Assembly (NCBI RefSeq): GCF_048771995.1
Contig: NC_133030.1
Location: 39,494,001 to 39,558,000 of the forward strand
DNA from: Taeniopygia guttata
Lineage: Eukaryota; Chordata; Aves; Passeriformes; Estrildidae
DNA: 64,000 bases
Direction of reading: 5' to 3'
The notes under the pieces were generated by a model, which saw nothing but the letters and a program-made list of their open reading frames with translations, searched no databases and was not told the origin of the DNA. Shown here piece after piece: positions 13,001-50,351 of the stretch (positions are counted from its first letter, which is position 1; every line of letters begins with the position of its first letter). Position numbers and translations under genes: made by a program.

Positions 13001-13567
13001 TGTCTCAGTGCTGGCTTTGGCTGGGGTAGCTAATTTTCTTCACAGTGGCTGTTTTGGATCTGTGCTGAACACAGAATTAATATAATACAGAGATGTTTTT
13101 GTTATCACTGGGCAATGCTCATACAGAGAAAATTTTTTCTGCTTTTTGTACTGCCACAATGGCAAGGGGGCTGGGGGTGCATGGGAGACTGGGAGGAGAC
13201 ACAGCCAGGACAGCTGACCAAAAGCGATATTCCAGACCATATGACATCATGGTCAGTATATAAAGTGGGGGCAAGAAGGAGGAAGAGTGGGGCATTTGAA
13301 GTGATGGTCTGTGTCTTCACAAGTCACTGTTACACTTGATGGGGCCCTGCTGTCCTGGAGACGTCTGAACACCTGCCTGCCCGTAGGGAGCAGTGACTTA
13401 ATATTTTGCTTGGTTAGTGTGCACAGCTTTTGCTTTCCCCTTCCCCATGTTTATCTCAACCCATAAATTTTCAAGCTTTTACCCTTTTGATCTTCTCCAC
13501 AGTCCAGCTGGTGAGGGGAGTGAGCAGCTGTGTGGTACTCGGTTGGTGGCTGGGGTTAAACCATAGG
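13001..13567 (+). mobile_element. Solo LTR of an old passerine endogenous retrovirus
   Basis: The segment opens with TGTCTCAGTGCTGGCTTTGG and GTAGCTAATTTTCTTC and closes with GGCTGGGGTTAAACCATA. These match the two ends of a common passerine LTR type (usually starting TGTCCTGGTTTCAGCTGGG and ending near GGTTAAACCACGACA). A TATA-like TATATAAA lies at about 13256-13264, which supports plus-strand orientation. No internal retroviral region adjoins it, so it is a solo LTR left by recombination between two LTRs. It is well diverged, so probably old. I lean towards ERVL, but the family assignment is from memory and uncertain. Confidence 0.7.
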
Positions 13568-16199
13568 ATCCACATGAGACACAGGGCTAGAAGATTTGTG
13601 CCCACTCAGCTCTGCCTTAGGCAGCTCTTGACAAACTAGCAGGAGATCTGTTGGTGCTCTGGGAACTCTGCTAAAATAAATGTAGATGGCTGTGGTTGTA
13701 CGCAGGAGGTTGGAAGCGCCAAATGCAGATCTTTGGCATGCAGTGTAGCACTTGGGTACCCACGGCCACATGGTTATTACAGTTTAAAGAGCTGAGCTGC
13801 TTAACTGATGGTGGCTCAGGTTCCTCCATCTCATTGGCCCTGGAAGAGACCCAAGCACTGCACTTGTACAATTGCACCCAGACCACAGCACTCACTTGGG
13901 TCCATCATGTGCATTTATGCAGCAAAGGGAGCTAAAAATAATAAACCTTTCCCAAAGCAAGGAAATATATTGCAGGTGAGAATGAAGAGAGTAGAAGCTA
14001 AGTAGAAGGCAAAATAAAACAGGTGAAGAAAGAAAAATCATAACTTTCTGTATTGACATTTGTTTTCCAACTAAAGACATAATTATAATTATCCCGTAGC
14101 AAGCCTTGGCTAGAGAGAAAAACATTTTGTTGGGAACTAATTAAAGAATTAGCCAGTATTTAGCTTCTCATAGATAAAGGAGCATAAGCTTTGAAACAGA
14201 AGTGTTTGCAGTATGCTTTTGAAAACTCTCTAAAGACAGCCGAGCTTAAGTCTGTTAAGACTCTTCCTTTGACAATTAAATGTCTGTTCTGATGTCTTTT
14301 TTTTTTTCCTTGCTTGATTTTTTTTCTTCTTATAAAAGAAGCAGCTGGTACCTCTTAACAGCAGGCATTTTCTCCCTTGCTTAGAGCTGGGTGGGGGAGA
14401 GGATTGGATGTTACCATGTATCACAGACATCAACACAGGTCATCCACTGAACCACTGTATAGGTGGGACAGGTGTCAAAACTGGCATGAAATACACTGTT
14501 TAGTAAATTAAAAGCAGCCTGCTGGCACTGCATGCCACATCAACCCCCCAGGACTACATCCTAACCAGACCTTTCCCAGGCACAAGGTGGATCAGCACCA
14601 TGTCCTTGACAGACAACCTCTGGCTACTACAGAGGAATGCCAAATCCCTTTTAGGAAGCTAATCAACTTCTTGGTTCAGCAAGAGGTCACAACGACAGTA
14701 ACCATTGTGTCTCATCTACTTTAACTCAACATCCTCTGCCAGGGAAAGGATAGCCCATCCTGAAGATGGTGCTCTGCTCCCTCTACCCAGGGAGCTGTGA
14801 ACCCCTATAACTACAAGTGATTTTTCAGAGCTCTACTAGTTTGGACTACAGGGTCTTTCTTCTTTCCATGCTTCTCACCAGCCCCACACAGAGCAGGGTT
14901 TTAAGAGCCAGTTACACTCTTGACTTCCCTCCTGTCAAATCAGGTCCAGGGTGTTGGCTAAGCTCAGGGATCACAAACTCCCTCCTCTCTAGCAGGACTG
15001 TGGGTGCCCAACATGCTGGCATTGACTCTGTTTGCTGCCATGTAAGAGCTGCTGTTGACTGCCATTGATCCAGTGTGGTAAATAAGCACATGCAGATTAA
15101 ATTATCTCTGCTTTCTACACAACAGATAAAAACTCTATGCCTTGTGGAAGACGATGAGAGTTTTAACCAACTCTCTGAAACAGAAGTACTCCATGGAGAC
15201 AACATTATGTGGGAAAAGGGAAACAAGTTTTACTAACCTCTCTTCCACTGTCATGCTCCTTTGCAATTTTCAGTGCAACCTCCAATATCAGATGCATTCT
15301 CAAGAGTCATGAGAATTGTCAGTGCAAATATATTTAGCCATATCCCTTTGGGTAGGTGGGGGAGGAAAGAAACCCCTAAATAGCTGTAAGATAACAATTA
15401 CTGCAAACATATTTGCTTAGAGAAAGTTTAGTCAGAGTTCAAAGTCCTTGGCAGCTGGATGGCCAACAGCCAGCTGCTTCTCAAGCTGTCCCTAGAAACT
15501 TTTACTCTTTGAGGAGCATGCTCAGAAGAGAAACCCCTCTGCTTTCCATAGGTCTTCTCTCTATGTCCTAAGAACTCCTCAGTCTAAAATAAATGCTTTA
15601 ATCAATGGTAAATTATTTAGACATCTCTTCCCTCTCTAAGAGAAAACTGCCACAAGTCAAATTCAAGCCCTCCATGATAGAAACCATGTTTCATATAGGA
15701 AAAGGGAAAATCTCACTCTTCGTAAGATTGTAAAGGAATCAGAAAGTTCACAGCTCTACCAAATGTATGAAAATGCCCTGGCTTTCATTCAACTGCACTG
15801 TTAGTGGGAGTGAGGAGAAGTCTCCCACAGCCACAGGAGAAACTGTGGGATTCAGACTGGAAAAGTAGCTGTGGGAGGATGTGAACACTGTTAAAAATAC
15901 AACTTATCAGACAACAATTGAATCGTGAGAATGTTATCTGGTTCAACAGGAGCCTGAAAACAAATGGGCATTTCAAGAAGAGGGTCACTAGCAAGGTAAA
16001 TAACTTCAAAATAGCAGGAAGTGACCAAGTGAATGTGCTAAGCCCAGGGCAACAAAAAAGGTCTCTCCAACACCAGAAGACAGTTGTGGATACAGATTTC
16101 AGTGTCTACCCTACATGTAGCTGCATGGCACTGCACTCACCCCTTGAATCCCTGGCCACAGTAAGACACAAGACTAAAGAGATATGCACAGGACAGTGT
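13568..16199. other. Intergenic between solo LTR and EGLN3 3' end
   Basis: No coding or RNA gene can be supported. The segment about 14500-15080 is slightly GC-richer and could be an unrecognised old repeat, but I could not match it to a family. Confidence 0.65.
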
Positions 16200-19100
16200 T
16201 TAACATGACCCAGTGTTTATTGACTCCTGCAACATTTTTTTTTTATAGTAACAGGAACACAAAATGTGATGTGTGGTAAAATACTACTGGGGTTTCTATA
16301 TTAATCCAATGCAAAGTGCCAGCATTGTTGACCAGCATACAACCTGACAAGAGAAGATGTAGTCATAACTCACTCTCAGATATCTGCTGGGAGTACATCA
16401 CAGTCCAAGTAGAACTAGTCATTTGCCTGCAAATAGACACATTTTCTTCTAGATGCAAGTGGTGTTAGAGCCAGCTATTTTGCAACACGAAATACATACA
16501 ATATATTCCAACATTTTAAAAAACACACAGGACTAAAACTGTTTAAAAATAGAAGGGAAAAAAAGAGTGGAACTTTTTAGACACCATTTTGTAGAAGTCA
16601 TTCTTCATAGAACCTGAAGTAATCTAGAGAAAAAGATTTATTAGAGGCTACTTTGCTCAAAAGGCCAGTGCTCACAGGTTTAAGAATAAAAACAGTCTCT
16701 TGATTTTCAGCACTGTCTCCTGGCCCTTTTTCCTCCCTGCAAAACAAAAACCTCCTGTTGAAAATTGCAGCTTAGTGGCTCTGCACATTTTTCCCATGCA
16801 ATTCAAAAGGCAACCATGTTTTTTAGAGTCATCAAAAACTTGCATGACATGACATACATGTGCAGCATGAAATAATGAAGGCACATTACCTAAAGATTAA
16901 AAAAAAAAAAAAAAACAACCAGAATTTTTGGAGGATTCAAAGTAAAATACCTTAGAGAAAGGTGTACCTTTTCACAACTGGCTGACAAGTGCTGTTTGGC
17001 CATTTGACTCAAACAGTTTGTTATGAAGACAAAACACAAGGAAAAAGCCTCTTTGAAATACCCTCCCCATGCGTATGTCACACATGACCAACACCCCCCT
17101 ACACCCTACTCCAAATTAAACTACAGCTTCTTCAAGAAGATCATCCCACTGGAAACAGAGTAGAGATTGAAACAGAGGACTGAGGAATTGGTTTCAAGCT
17201 CTCAAGCCCTCAACTTTTTTTGCACTTGATTACAAGTGTTAATAAAGACAACACTCCCTGCCACAGAATAATTGTCTTCTATATATGCAATATAGATGAG
17301 GAAGATATTCACAAAAAAGAAAATATGTATTTATTTACAATAAATGCAACTATACTGCTCCATGCTCTATTCACCATACCAGTTGCTGACCACTGCAGAA
17401 ACCTGGTGGTAGCAACAGTGATAACTGAAGTACCTTTCTTTTTCAGCCCTTACACAAAGCTTTTCCCCTTCCACCACACATGGGTTTTCCACTGTTCCAG
17501 GCTCCAGTAAGATGTATACTAACAATGCTTTCTAGTTAATTTTTAAGGTTATAGTTTCAAGAGGCAAAGCAATATTTGCTCTGTTCTGATTTATCTGATT
17601 TTCCTCCTTTTAAAATCATGTCGGAGTTTCAAATTTAGGTGCCATTATCAACTTTGCACAGTAATACAACAAGTTGTATTCCATCATCTTCTCTAAATAG
17701 TCATGCCATCTTTTCCAACACCTCTTACATTTCAAAGGGTTACCTCTCACTCTCAAGGAAGAGCCCAAACTCTTTTGCCTCTCAAATGAACATTTTAGAA
17801 TGAGAATTTCAAGTTACCACTAACTTTTCTTCAAGTCTCTGGTGTTATTTACAAGCAACTGTAGTAGAATAATGTTTTTCTTAACATTAAACATGAAAGG
17901 ATATTTATCATATTCTTTGTCTTTTTCTAGTCTTGAGTTGCAAGAATATTAGTCACACATGTTCCCTCATATTCCTTTCTTAGGGTGCACAGTGGTCAGG
18001 CCTATAAGACCATAGCTGGATCTCTGGGAGAATCCAGAGAGAATAAGGGGTTACATTCAGCATTCATGGGCAGGCTGAAGGATGCTCAGCTTTTTTTTAA
18101 GACACAAAACTGCTTTAAAAAATACTCCATTTTCTATTATAATTTTTATGTCATGAAAGTTACTTCTTTTCTGTCCTATGCAGCTATTACCTTGCTGTCA
18201 CTGACGTTTAATAGTTGCCATTGCACACTACTTTACCATTCCCTAGCTCAAGTGCAGCCCCATCACAGCAGGACAACCCAGCAGAGCATGGGGAAGCAGA
18301 GCAGGGGCCAGTGGTTCAGACACACCACCTTCACCACCATAGGCAGGTGGCACAGGAAAATATGGGACACTGAAGGGGGCATCTATTTGGAACATTTAAT
18401 AGGGCCTGACACACACACTGACAGCGTGGGATAAAAATGAATGCAAGTGAGTGTATTAAGTTGAAAACAATGTGAGTGATAAATACATCCACTGCCAGAT
18501 CCCAGCTTCATTAAGAGCTATTCTGAACTGCATAGTAAGTGCTGGTTGTAGAAGTTTAGACAAATTAGGAATAGGTCACCAGTTACTCATTGAGTCTAAT
18601 AAGTTAAAAAAAAAATAATGGAGAAAAAAAATGTGTGCTTTGCCATTGAATAACTCTCATCTCACAGCTAGGGCACAGCAGTAGTAGTTACCTGGCATCA
18701 CAGATCAATTGAATCAGAATTGCAGTTTCATTCAAATTACATATGGATGCAAAATTAAACAAGTGTGTTCACTAAGAATATGCAGCATAAAAATCAAGTC
18801 TAAGTAACCCATTATTTATCATATATCTGTCAGACTGCCAGACATATCTTTCCCTTTCAGATTCATATCTATGTCTCACAGAACATAGCAAATGGAGAAG
18901 TCACAAAGCAAACATTTCTCTACATATCACTGACCTTAAGGGCCAATGCATTGTGTGCCCATAAGCCTTCCAAGTTTACCAGACTTTTGGGAGAAAACAG
19001 CTGCTTTACCAAACTGTGAAAATAGAAAACATACAACCCATCCTGCTCAAAACAGAAAAAAAATGGTTTTATGAAGTTGTGAACAGATACATAACTACTT

Positions 19101-19776
19101 TCCCCTCAGTCCTGGACAGAAAGGGCAGTACAGCTGTAGAGCTAGAATGTGCCTCTAGAAGAGCAAACAAAATCCAGAAAATGTGATGACTGCATAGACA
19201 AACATCTGGGAAGTCATGTTTCTGAAGAGATGAACCAATGTTCTGCGCAGCAAAATGATGAACAGTACATCAACAGGTCCATTTGGGACAGACCGTAAAA
19301 CGCTCTACAAATATCCAATTTAACTTCCCATGTCAAATATCTCTCTGTGCCTGTCAGCAGTCTGCCAACTGATTTTAAACTTGCAAGGCTTCTTCCCATT
19401 GAACTAGAACTTCTTCTCCCCATAAAGTGCAAATAAGATTCAGTTTTTTACCACTAGTTCCAATGACCATTCTCTTATTTACAAGAGTGATCAAAAGCCA
19501 ATTGGCTGAGTCACTACCACTAGGCTTGAGTATCACATACTCTTTTTTTTTTTAAACCCTGGTTATTTTTTTCCAGCAAAAGGCAAAGAGCAAACAAGTC
19601 TTTCTTCTACCAGATGCAGCATGACAGGAGACTGCCTCAAGTACCATCAGCATAAGATGCATGTGCTAGACACAACCAGTGCACTCTTGTGCATAAAAAT
19701 GTTTTGCCCTTATTTGCTGGAAATGGAAGTCATCTTTGGGATCTTATTTCCTCACAAAGAGTTCATGAACAGTTGA
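16200..19776 (-). other. EGLN3: Probable EGLN3 3' UTR with several candidate poly(A) signals
   Basis: Sequence downstream of the stop codon is AT-rich and without coding potential, as expected for a 3' UTR. Minus-strand poly(A) hexamers seen are ATTAAA at 18395-18400 and 18207-18212, and AATAAA at 17330-17335, 16637-16642 and 16216-16221. The ATTAAA at 18207-18212 would give a 3' UTR of about 1.6 kb, close to my recollection of the human length. The last AATAAA is followed by TGT-rich sequence and would give about 3.5 kb. Which site is used cannot be decided from sequence, so the outer boundary is only an upper estimate. Confidence 0.55.
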
Positions 19777-43973
<24,197 letters not shown>

Positions 43974-44289
43974 GGCGCGGCGGGGACGGGCGCGCCGCTG
44001 CCCTGCAGGCGCCCGCGCTGGGAGGCGATGCCCGTGGGGCCGCCGTCCGCTCCAGGCCGAGCCGGGCAGGGGCTCCGCCGCGGCGCGAGGCCAGGCGAGG
44101 CGAGGTAAAACTTTGGCCGCTGCGGGCTCGGCTACGCACCGCGGCCCGGCGCTGCGGGAGCGGCGGTGCTGCCGAGACCCCGCGCTGCTGCTCCTGCCGC
44201 TGGCGCCCCAGCAGTGCGCGGGAGCGTCCGGGGCGTGCGGGAAGGGCGCGGGCAGTCCCCGCCCGCGGCGAGGAGGGCGGCAGATGGCC

Positions 44290-44480
44290 CCGCGCTGATT
44301 AACGCGCCGGCTACGTGCGGGATGTGTGCTCGCGCCGCCGCACGTGGGCGGGGCCGCCCGGCGCGAGCGCCCCGCCCCCTCCCGCCCGCGGCGGCCCGGG
44401 CGGCCAATCGCGTGTGGCGGGGCGGGGCCGGCCCGCGGGGAACGCGCGGCGAGGGCTCCCGCACGTGCGCGGGGGGCGTG
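44290..44480 (-). promoter_or_regulatory. EGLN3: EGLN3 core promoter: GC boxes, inverted CCAAT, CACGTG sites
   Basis: About 320-500 bp upstream of the ATG lie a GC box (GGGCGGGG, 44346-44353), a CCAAT on the plus strand at 44404-44408 (inverted relative to the gene), CACGTG palindromes at 44341-44346 and 44462-44467, and an ACGTG at 44313-44317. CACGTG can be read by bHLH factors such as USF or MYC, and its ACGTG core by HIF. No TATA box is visible. The transcription start is not determined; a 5' UTR of about 300 nt is inferred from the human gene. Confidence 0.6.
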
Positions 44481-45473
44481 GCCCGCGGTCCCGCGCGCCC
44501 CCGGAGTGGGCGTGGGCAGCGCCATTGAGGAATTCTCGCCTGGCATGTCGGCTGCGACCCCCGCGCCTCGCCGCGCCTCGCCTCGCCCTGCTCCGCCGCT
44601 CGGAGCTCTTGGAACGGGCCGAGTGAACTCTGCCAGTGCCCCGCCGGGGCTCTCCGGCCGCCTCTCACCTCCGCCTACCGCGGCGGCAGTTTCAGCACCA
44701 GACGGAACTGTTGCATTAAGCGGCAGATACAGTTTTTCTGGGCGAAGAACGCACCTTTTACAAAAGGTTTACATAGCAAAACAGTACTTCCCTTGAATTA
44801 TTTATCCCCAAGGGCCCGCCAGGTTGCTTGGCTCCGGTAGCAGGCAACACCTCCCGGACCGTCGGCGGCTTCGTGCCACGAGAGGACAGCTGCGGTCAAA
44901 CCGTGACAAAATTCGTTCTAAACCAAAACTCGCCTTTCCCCCGCGTGCGCCTTGCCGGTAACACTGTCACTGCAGCGGCCGGCGACGTAGTAGGTCCCGC
45001 GGTCGCTGTTGGGTCTGCTCGACAGAGCAGCATGCTTTCGCGTAAAATGCCTCCTGAGAAGCGAGCAGCAGCCAGCCGCTCAGCTCCGTTCACACACGCC
45101 CGGGATTTGCTAAACAAACGAGAGAAGCCTCTACTGAAACCAAAACCAAAGCAAAGTCACGTTGCGAAGAGGTGCTGCCTGCGGCCAAGCCGGGCGGGAC
45201 AGGACGGCCGTGCCCAGGTCGGTGTCTGTGAAGTTTCCGATGCCGCAGAGCCCCGCGGCCGCCCGTGCGCCGAGCGCGTCCGTCCTGCTCGGCGGCACCG
45301 GCGCTGTCCCGGGCGGCCCCGCGGGCTCCGCGCACACACACGCACTGACACACGCGCACCCCTCCGCACCCCCACGGGCTGAGTTCCAGCCGGGAGCCCG
45401 CAGAACGCGGTCCGTGGATGTGCCTGCCCATGGGGGATGTGTCCCGCGGAGCCCGCGCAGCGCCCGGCACAGC

Positions 45474-45502
45474 GGCACGGCACGGCACGGCACGGCACGG
45501 AG
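45474..45502. repeat. (GGCAC)n pentanucleotide microsatellite in the CpG island
   Basis: Five consecutive GGCAC units followed by a partial unit lie in the upstream shoulder of the EGLN3 CpG island. Further single GGCAC units occur nearby at 45466-45470 and 45510-45514. Confidence 0.95.
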
Positions 45503-45560
45503 CGGGACTGGCACGGCTCCGGCTGGAACCCGGCACATTTCACCCCCAAAAAAGGCAAAA

Positions 45561-48500
45561 TTTGTGCTGGTTCTTTTCTTCCCCTTCGCGTCGCGAATGC
45601 TGAAGGGATTACAAGCAATCCGTGCTGCTGATGCTGCTCGAGCTGCAGCTCCAGGCCCCGGCATATGCAGGAGCGGGTCACGTATTCCACGTTTGTTCTC
45701 CTTGAATCCAGTGGTATCTACCCCTCAGTGCATAGCACTAAGCACAGGTCTAATCCTCTAAAGTTATTCCCTGACAGCTCTGTCGACAGCCGAGCAACAT
45801 TATATCAGATAAATTCATATCTGGTGAGATATGAACTATCAAAGGACCTTATTTGATTTAGGTACACACTTCACATTGAAGTGGGGTTATAATTAATAAG
45901 ATACAATTACGAATCTTATTAATCCCTTGATGCTTATCTGAAAAATCAGTAATGTATGATAGGTTAAGAGCAGTTGTCATAATCAGCAAGGGATGTAAGA
46001 TTAGTTCAATTGCAAAGTCTCAACGTTATGAAATTTGCATACATTAGGAAATATTGTTGATGCATTATTGTATTGTTTACACATTTTTATTATAAAAAAG
46101 TCATTATGTGCCAAAACCCTTTGATTTTTCTCCTTTTCTTGTTTGCACACACATGCAAATAATACAGTCCTGTACCAGAATCAAGTATTTGTAGATGCTG
46201 AACTTCCAGCCTTTCTATCAAGTGTAATGATGCCACTTGAACAAGTCAAGGACTAAGAGGGATGCCTTCTGGCAGTAGCTGAAGTTGGTCTTTACAGCTT
46301 TATTTCTCTCTTTTCGAAAGCTTGAAATTATGAGTTAGACTGATGCCAGATCTCCATCAGAAAAAGTCACCTTAGAGTGTTAGAGATTTGTCTTAGAAAA
46401 CTGAGTCCACAGCCCCAGTTGCAGAGTGACGTTCACAGAGTTGTAAATACATTTGTTCCTCCAGCATTGATGTCATGTCTTCCTCAGGAGGGCATTCACT
46501 GCCCTTTTGGCAAATCAGGTTTTCTGGTGGACAAAGTGTTTTGTCGCTTGAAGCATGATGTACTTTTCATACTAGCATTTTAAATAGCAGTCAGATGTAT
46601 TACTGTTCCATGTGAAGATAAAACATTAGGAGGAACAAGAGTACTGATTCTATTTATTTTTATTTATTGGTTCTATTTTACTTCATCTCTTTGTCCCTTG
46701 ATGATGATGATAATGAAGGTGTGTGATAGAGTTTGTGATTGCTTAGGTTAGAACTTCTCCATACATGCAGACTGCACCCGGGAACATTTTCATTCCTTCA
46801 TTGTAGTTTGTAACCTCAATCAGTCTCTATCACACAGCTTGATCATCACCAAGAAAGGACAAACTCCTGCCTAGCCCACAGACACTCTTCAAGAGCTCTC
46901 TCATTCCCCTTAGGGGTAGCAAAGCTGAGTCAAGAGATGCTAGGCTGCAACTGTAGTAATTCCCAAGCTAAGCCATGAATTTGACAACAAAAAGGAAAAG
47001 CAGTCCTCAGTGTATACTACAGTGTGTGAGAACCACCCAGAAGAATAAAAGAGCTGGAACAGGACCCGACATTGAACCTCCCATAGCACTTCTTGTGACC
47101 ACTCCACTGCTCTCCAAACAAAGCTATCAGAGAGCATGTACAATATAAGTGTTGCACAGCTCACAAACAAAGGACCGAGGGTGTGAAATCAGGCAATTCA
47201 CATCATCTGCTCTTTTGGACATGCATAAACTTTGTTTACAGTGCTGTGCATCTCAGGCATGAAAGGTGTCACCACATTTTAATTAAAAATCCTACATCAT
47301 TCAATTATATATGAGCAATCCCTCTGCCATGTGAAGCTCTGATTATCCTTACAATGTATTTTTTTTTCCCTTCTAAAATTAATTCTGTTTTCTTATTTTC
47401 CATTTCATCTAATTTTGAAAACTTCTGAGTCCTGCATAGCTGTTGCTTTCACTGCCAGTATAGCACACATTAGAGTTCAGTAGACTAAAACAGGACATTA
47501 GCAAGCTGGCAGAATGATTTTAAGGAGATTTGTTTTAGAGGATTAGAATAATTGGTGTCAGTCAAGCCTGGATATTAGTTATACACTAATGCTATTTTTT
47601 TGACAAGAGAATTTACAGATGAGCTACTTCACACTTTTTTAGAGCAGGGAGTTTTAAACATTTTGAGTCTTGTTTTCAGATTTTTCCTGCTGGAAAGCCA
47701 GACTTCAGTGCCAAGGGCTGAGCTACAAGAGAAAGGGAAGAAGGGAAGAGTATTCTTTATATCAGTGAGAAACTGTAAAACAGCACTCTTAATACCTCAT
47801 AGCATAATTTTAGAGCTGATGTCTCATGATCTAGTGAGAAAATAACTATAGTTCTGCCTTCAGAAGGTGCTTTTCTGACAATGTTGGTATGGTTATACAA
47901 CCCGTCTGGCCAAGGGGCAGGTAGTGTTTGTATAGGGATGACCCACCAGTGATACCACACCTTGCCATGGCTTCCTAAGAGGTCACTAACCCCACTTGTC
48001 CTTCTCATCCCTCTGCTGCAGGTTTCAGCCTCTCCTCTGCAGCACTGGCAGAAGAGAATGTGTTTCTGCCTCAGCCCCTTCAAAAGTGCAAAGTCCAGAG
48101 CCTTATCTCCATCCTCACTGGGGGCTTAGTTTTACACAGAAATAGCTGAGGCATCAGCAGCTGTACCATTCCTTTGCCTGCTGTGCTGGAATCAACTCCT
48201 GGCAGAACAGCTGTGTTTGGTGTGATGGGTCCTCCAAAGGCAGCCACAAGACTTGACAGAGCTCCTTTGTCAGCACCCTTAATATTATGTCACAATGACA
48301 GCAGGAGTGAGGGCAAAGGTGCCTGTCATGGCTTGAGCTGAGCTAACAACTCATTCAGCACCTTTTCCCCCCACACCTCTCTTTGCACTTGCTTTGGCAC
48401 ACTTTGTACTCCTTGATGGCTGTTTTCCTTTGCTAAGGTGGCAGAAAAGCAATTTTGAGAAAAAAAAAAAAAAAAAAAAAGAGTCATTTAGGGAGTTACC

Positions 48501-48604
48501 TTAGGTCCAGTGAGATGCGCTGGAAGGATGGGAACCATTGGGACTGACCCCTTTGGGCAGGAGTGAACAATTTGATGAACAAGAAGGAAGACCAGCTGTC
48601 TGGC
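45561..48604. other. EGLN3 upstream flank, gene-free
   Basis: Composition drops from the CpG island to AT-rich DNA. About 45770-46110 has clustered homeodomain-, GATA- and octamer-type motifs (see findings). No exon is visible. Confidence 0.7.
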
Positions 48605-49070
48605 TGAGGTGGTGACTCTGCCTCTCAGCTCTGCCCTGGTGAGACCCCACAAGGAGTGCTGGGTCCAGATCTGGGCTGGACCTCTCTTATGAAGGCAGGC
48701 TGAGAGAGCTGAGAGAAGAGAAGGCTCTGTGGAGACCTAATTGTGGATTTCCAGTACTTACAAGGGTTTTTAAAAGACAGGGAGAGGAATTTTTATATGG
48801 GCAGATAGCGATAGAACAAGAGCAAATTACTTAAACTAAAAGAGAAGAGGTTTAGACTGGATGTAAGAAGGAAATTCTTTACTGTGATGTTGCTCAGGCT
48901 CTGGAACAGATTGCTCAGAGCAGCTGTGGATGTCCCGTCCCTGGAAGTGTTCAAGGCCAGGTTGTATGAGACTCTGAGCAATCTGCTCGAGTGGGTGACA
49001 TCCCTGCCCAGCACAGGGTGTTTGGAACTAGATAATATTTAAGGTCCTTTCCAACCCATTCTAATGATAT
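48605..49070 (+). mobile_element. CR1 LINE 3' fragment upstream of EGLN3
   Basis: A longer CR1 3' fragment. It contains GTGAGACCCCACAAGGAGTG, GTCCAGATCTGGGCTGGACC, ACTGGATGTAAGAAGGAAAT, GCTGTGGATGTCCCGTCCCT and GGTCCTTTCCAACCCATTCT in CR1 order, and ends in a degenerate octamer tail near 49070. It is 5'-truncated. Possible extension to the left (48490-48605) is too diverged to be sure. An A-rich run of about 20 lies just before it (48460-48480). Confidence 0.88.
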
Positions 49071-50351
49071 GTCAGTGGTATCTTCCCTCCCTTTCCATCT
49101 ATCCAGCCTGAACAGGTTTGAATTAGTCAATATGTGATAAGCATCCAGAAAGGCTTTGACTAGTCTAAACATCTGCTAAAGATTGCCTTGTTTGTAGTAG
49201 GCTGAGTATCTGATGCGCCAGTATCTTCCAAATCCTCATCTTGGGGAAAAAAACAACACTATAAGTGTTGTTATGGCTAAGGGAGCTCAGCTACCTCAGC
49301 CACAATCAGGTGTTTTATCAAGGTTTTCCTAAAGCAGTTTGGGTGTAAAAGTGGCTCTTTGGGAAATGAGATTGCCAGCTTCCTGACAGGATTAACTGCT
49401 CCTATCTTGTTCCAGCAGCTCCTGAGGAATGCCAGACCTTAAACTTGCAGCTTTTACTGGCCTGTGGTGCATCTCTTGTAAAGCAATGGATGTTTGTGGC
49501 ATGTTGTCAGCTGCTTGAGGAACCCCTAGGTTGTTCCAAACTGTCCTGCAGGGACTTAGCAAGTGAGCAGAATGCAAGGAGAGCAAAGTGGTTTAGTAAA
49601 TGCACTTCATGCACAGTCTGACAATATTGCACTAAGCAGTTAATTTTATGGCTATCAAGTATCATACTATCAAGAACTTGGAATTAAGTATGGCTATGAT
49701 GGTAAAAAAGGCAGCTACTGAGATTTTCATTATGTAAACAGAGAAGTTCAATATGGTAAATAAATAGCACAAAGAAGGGAAAACAATAAATTTTGAGAGT
49801 ATAATATTTTTGTAAAACAACATTTCAATGAATTTTAAATTGTTAATATCTTTGTAGGAATCGGAGTGTGCAGATATCCATATGTATATTTCCACATTTT
49901 AGAGATATTTGTCTTCCATTTTTGATTTGGATTGATCAGTTAAGAACTATATGCAATGCAGCTATTTATGTTTGAAATTAAATAGAAAATTACCATAGAT
50001 AGCGTTATGATCCATTTAAAAGTTACTTCTTTTTTAAGCAGATGTTCCTCCCCATAAACCATATCCCTTTCTCCCAAGTGTATCTCAGTGCTTCTGGAAT
50101 TAAACAGTAAATCCTGATGACGGAGAAATAAGTCTGCCCCAAATAGTGCATTGTAATAAAATAGAGGATATGTCCAGAAAAACAGTAATCCATCCAGGAA
50201 TTTTGATCAGAAGACTGGAGCCATAGTCGTGTTAACTGTATTTCTAGGGATTTCAAGCCAGAGAACTATAACAGTCAGAAACATAAATTTTGACAGACAA
50301 GAAATCAAAGTTCTCAATATTAAAGAGACTTCTACTGATAAAACCAGATCT

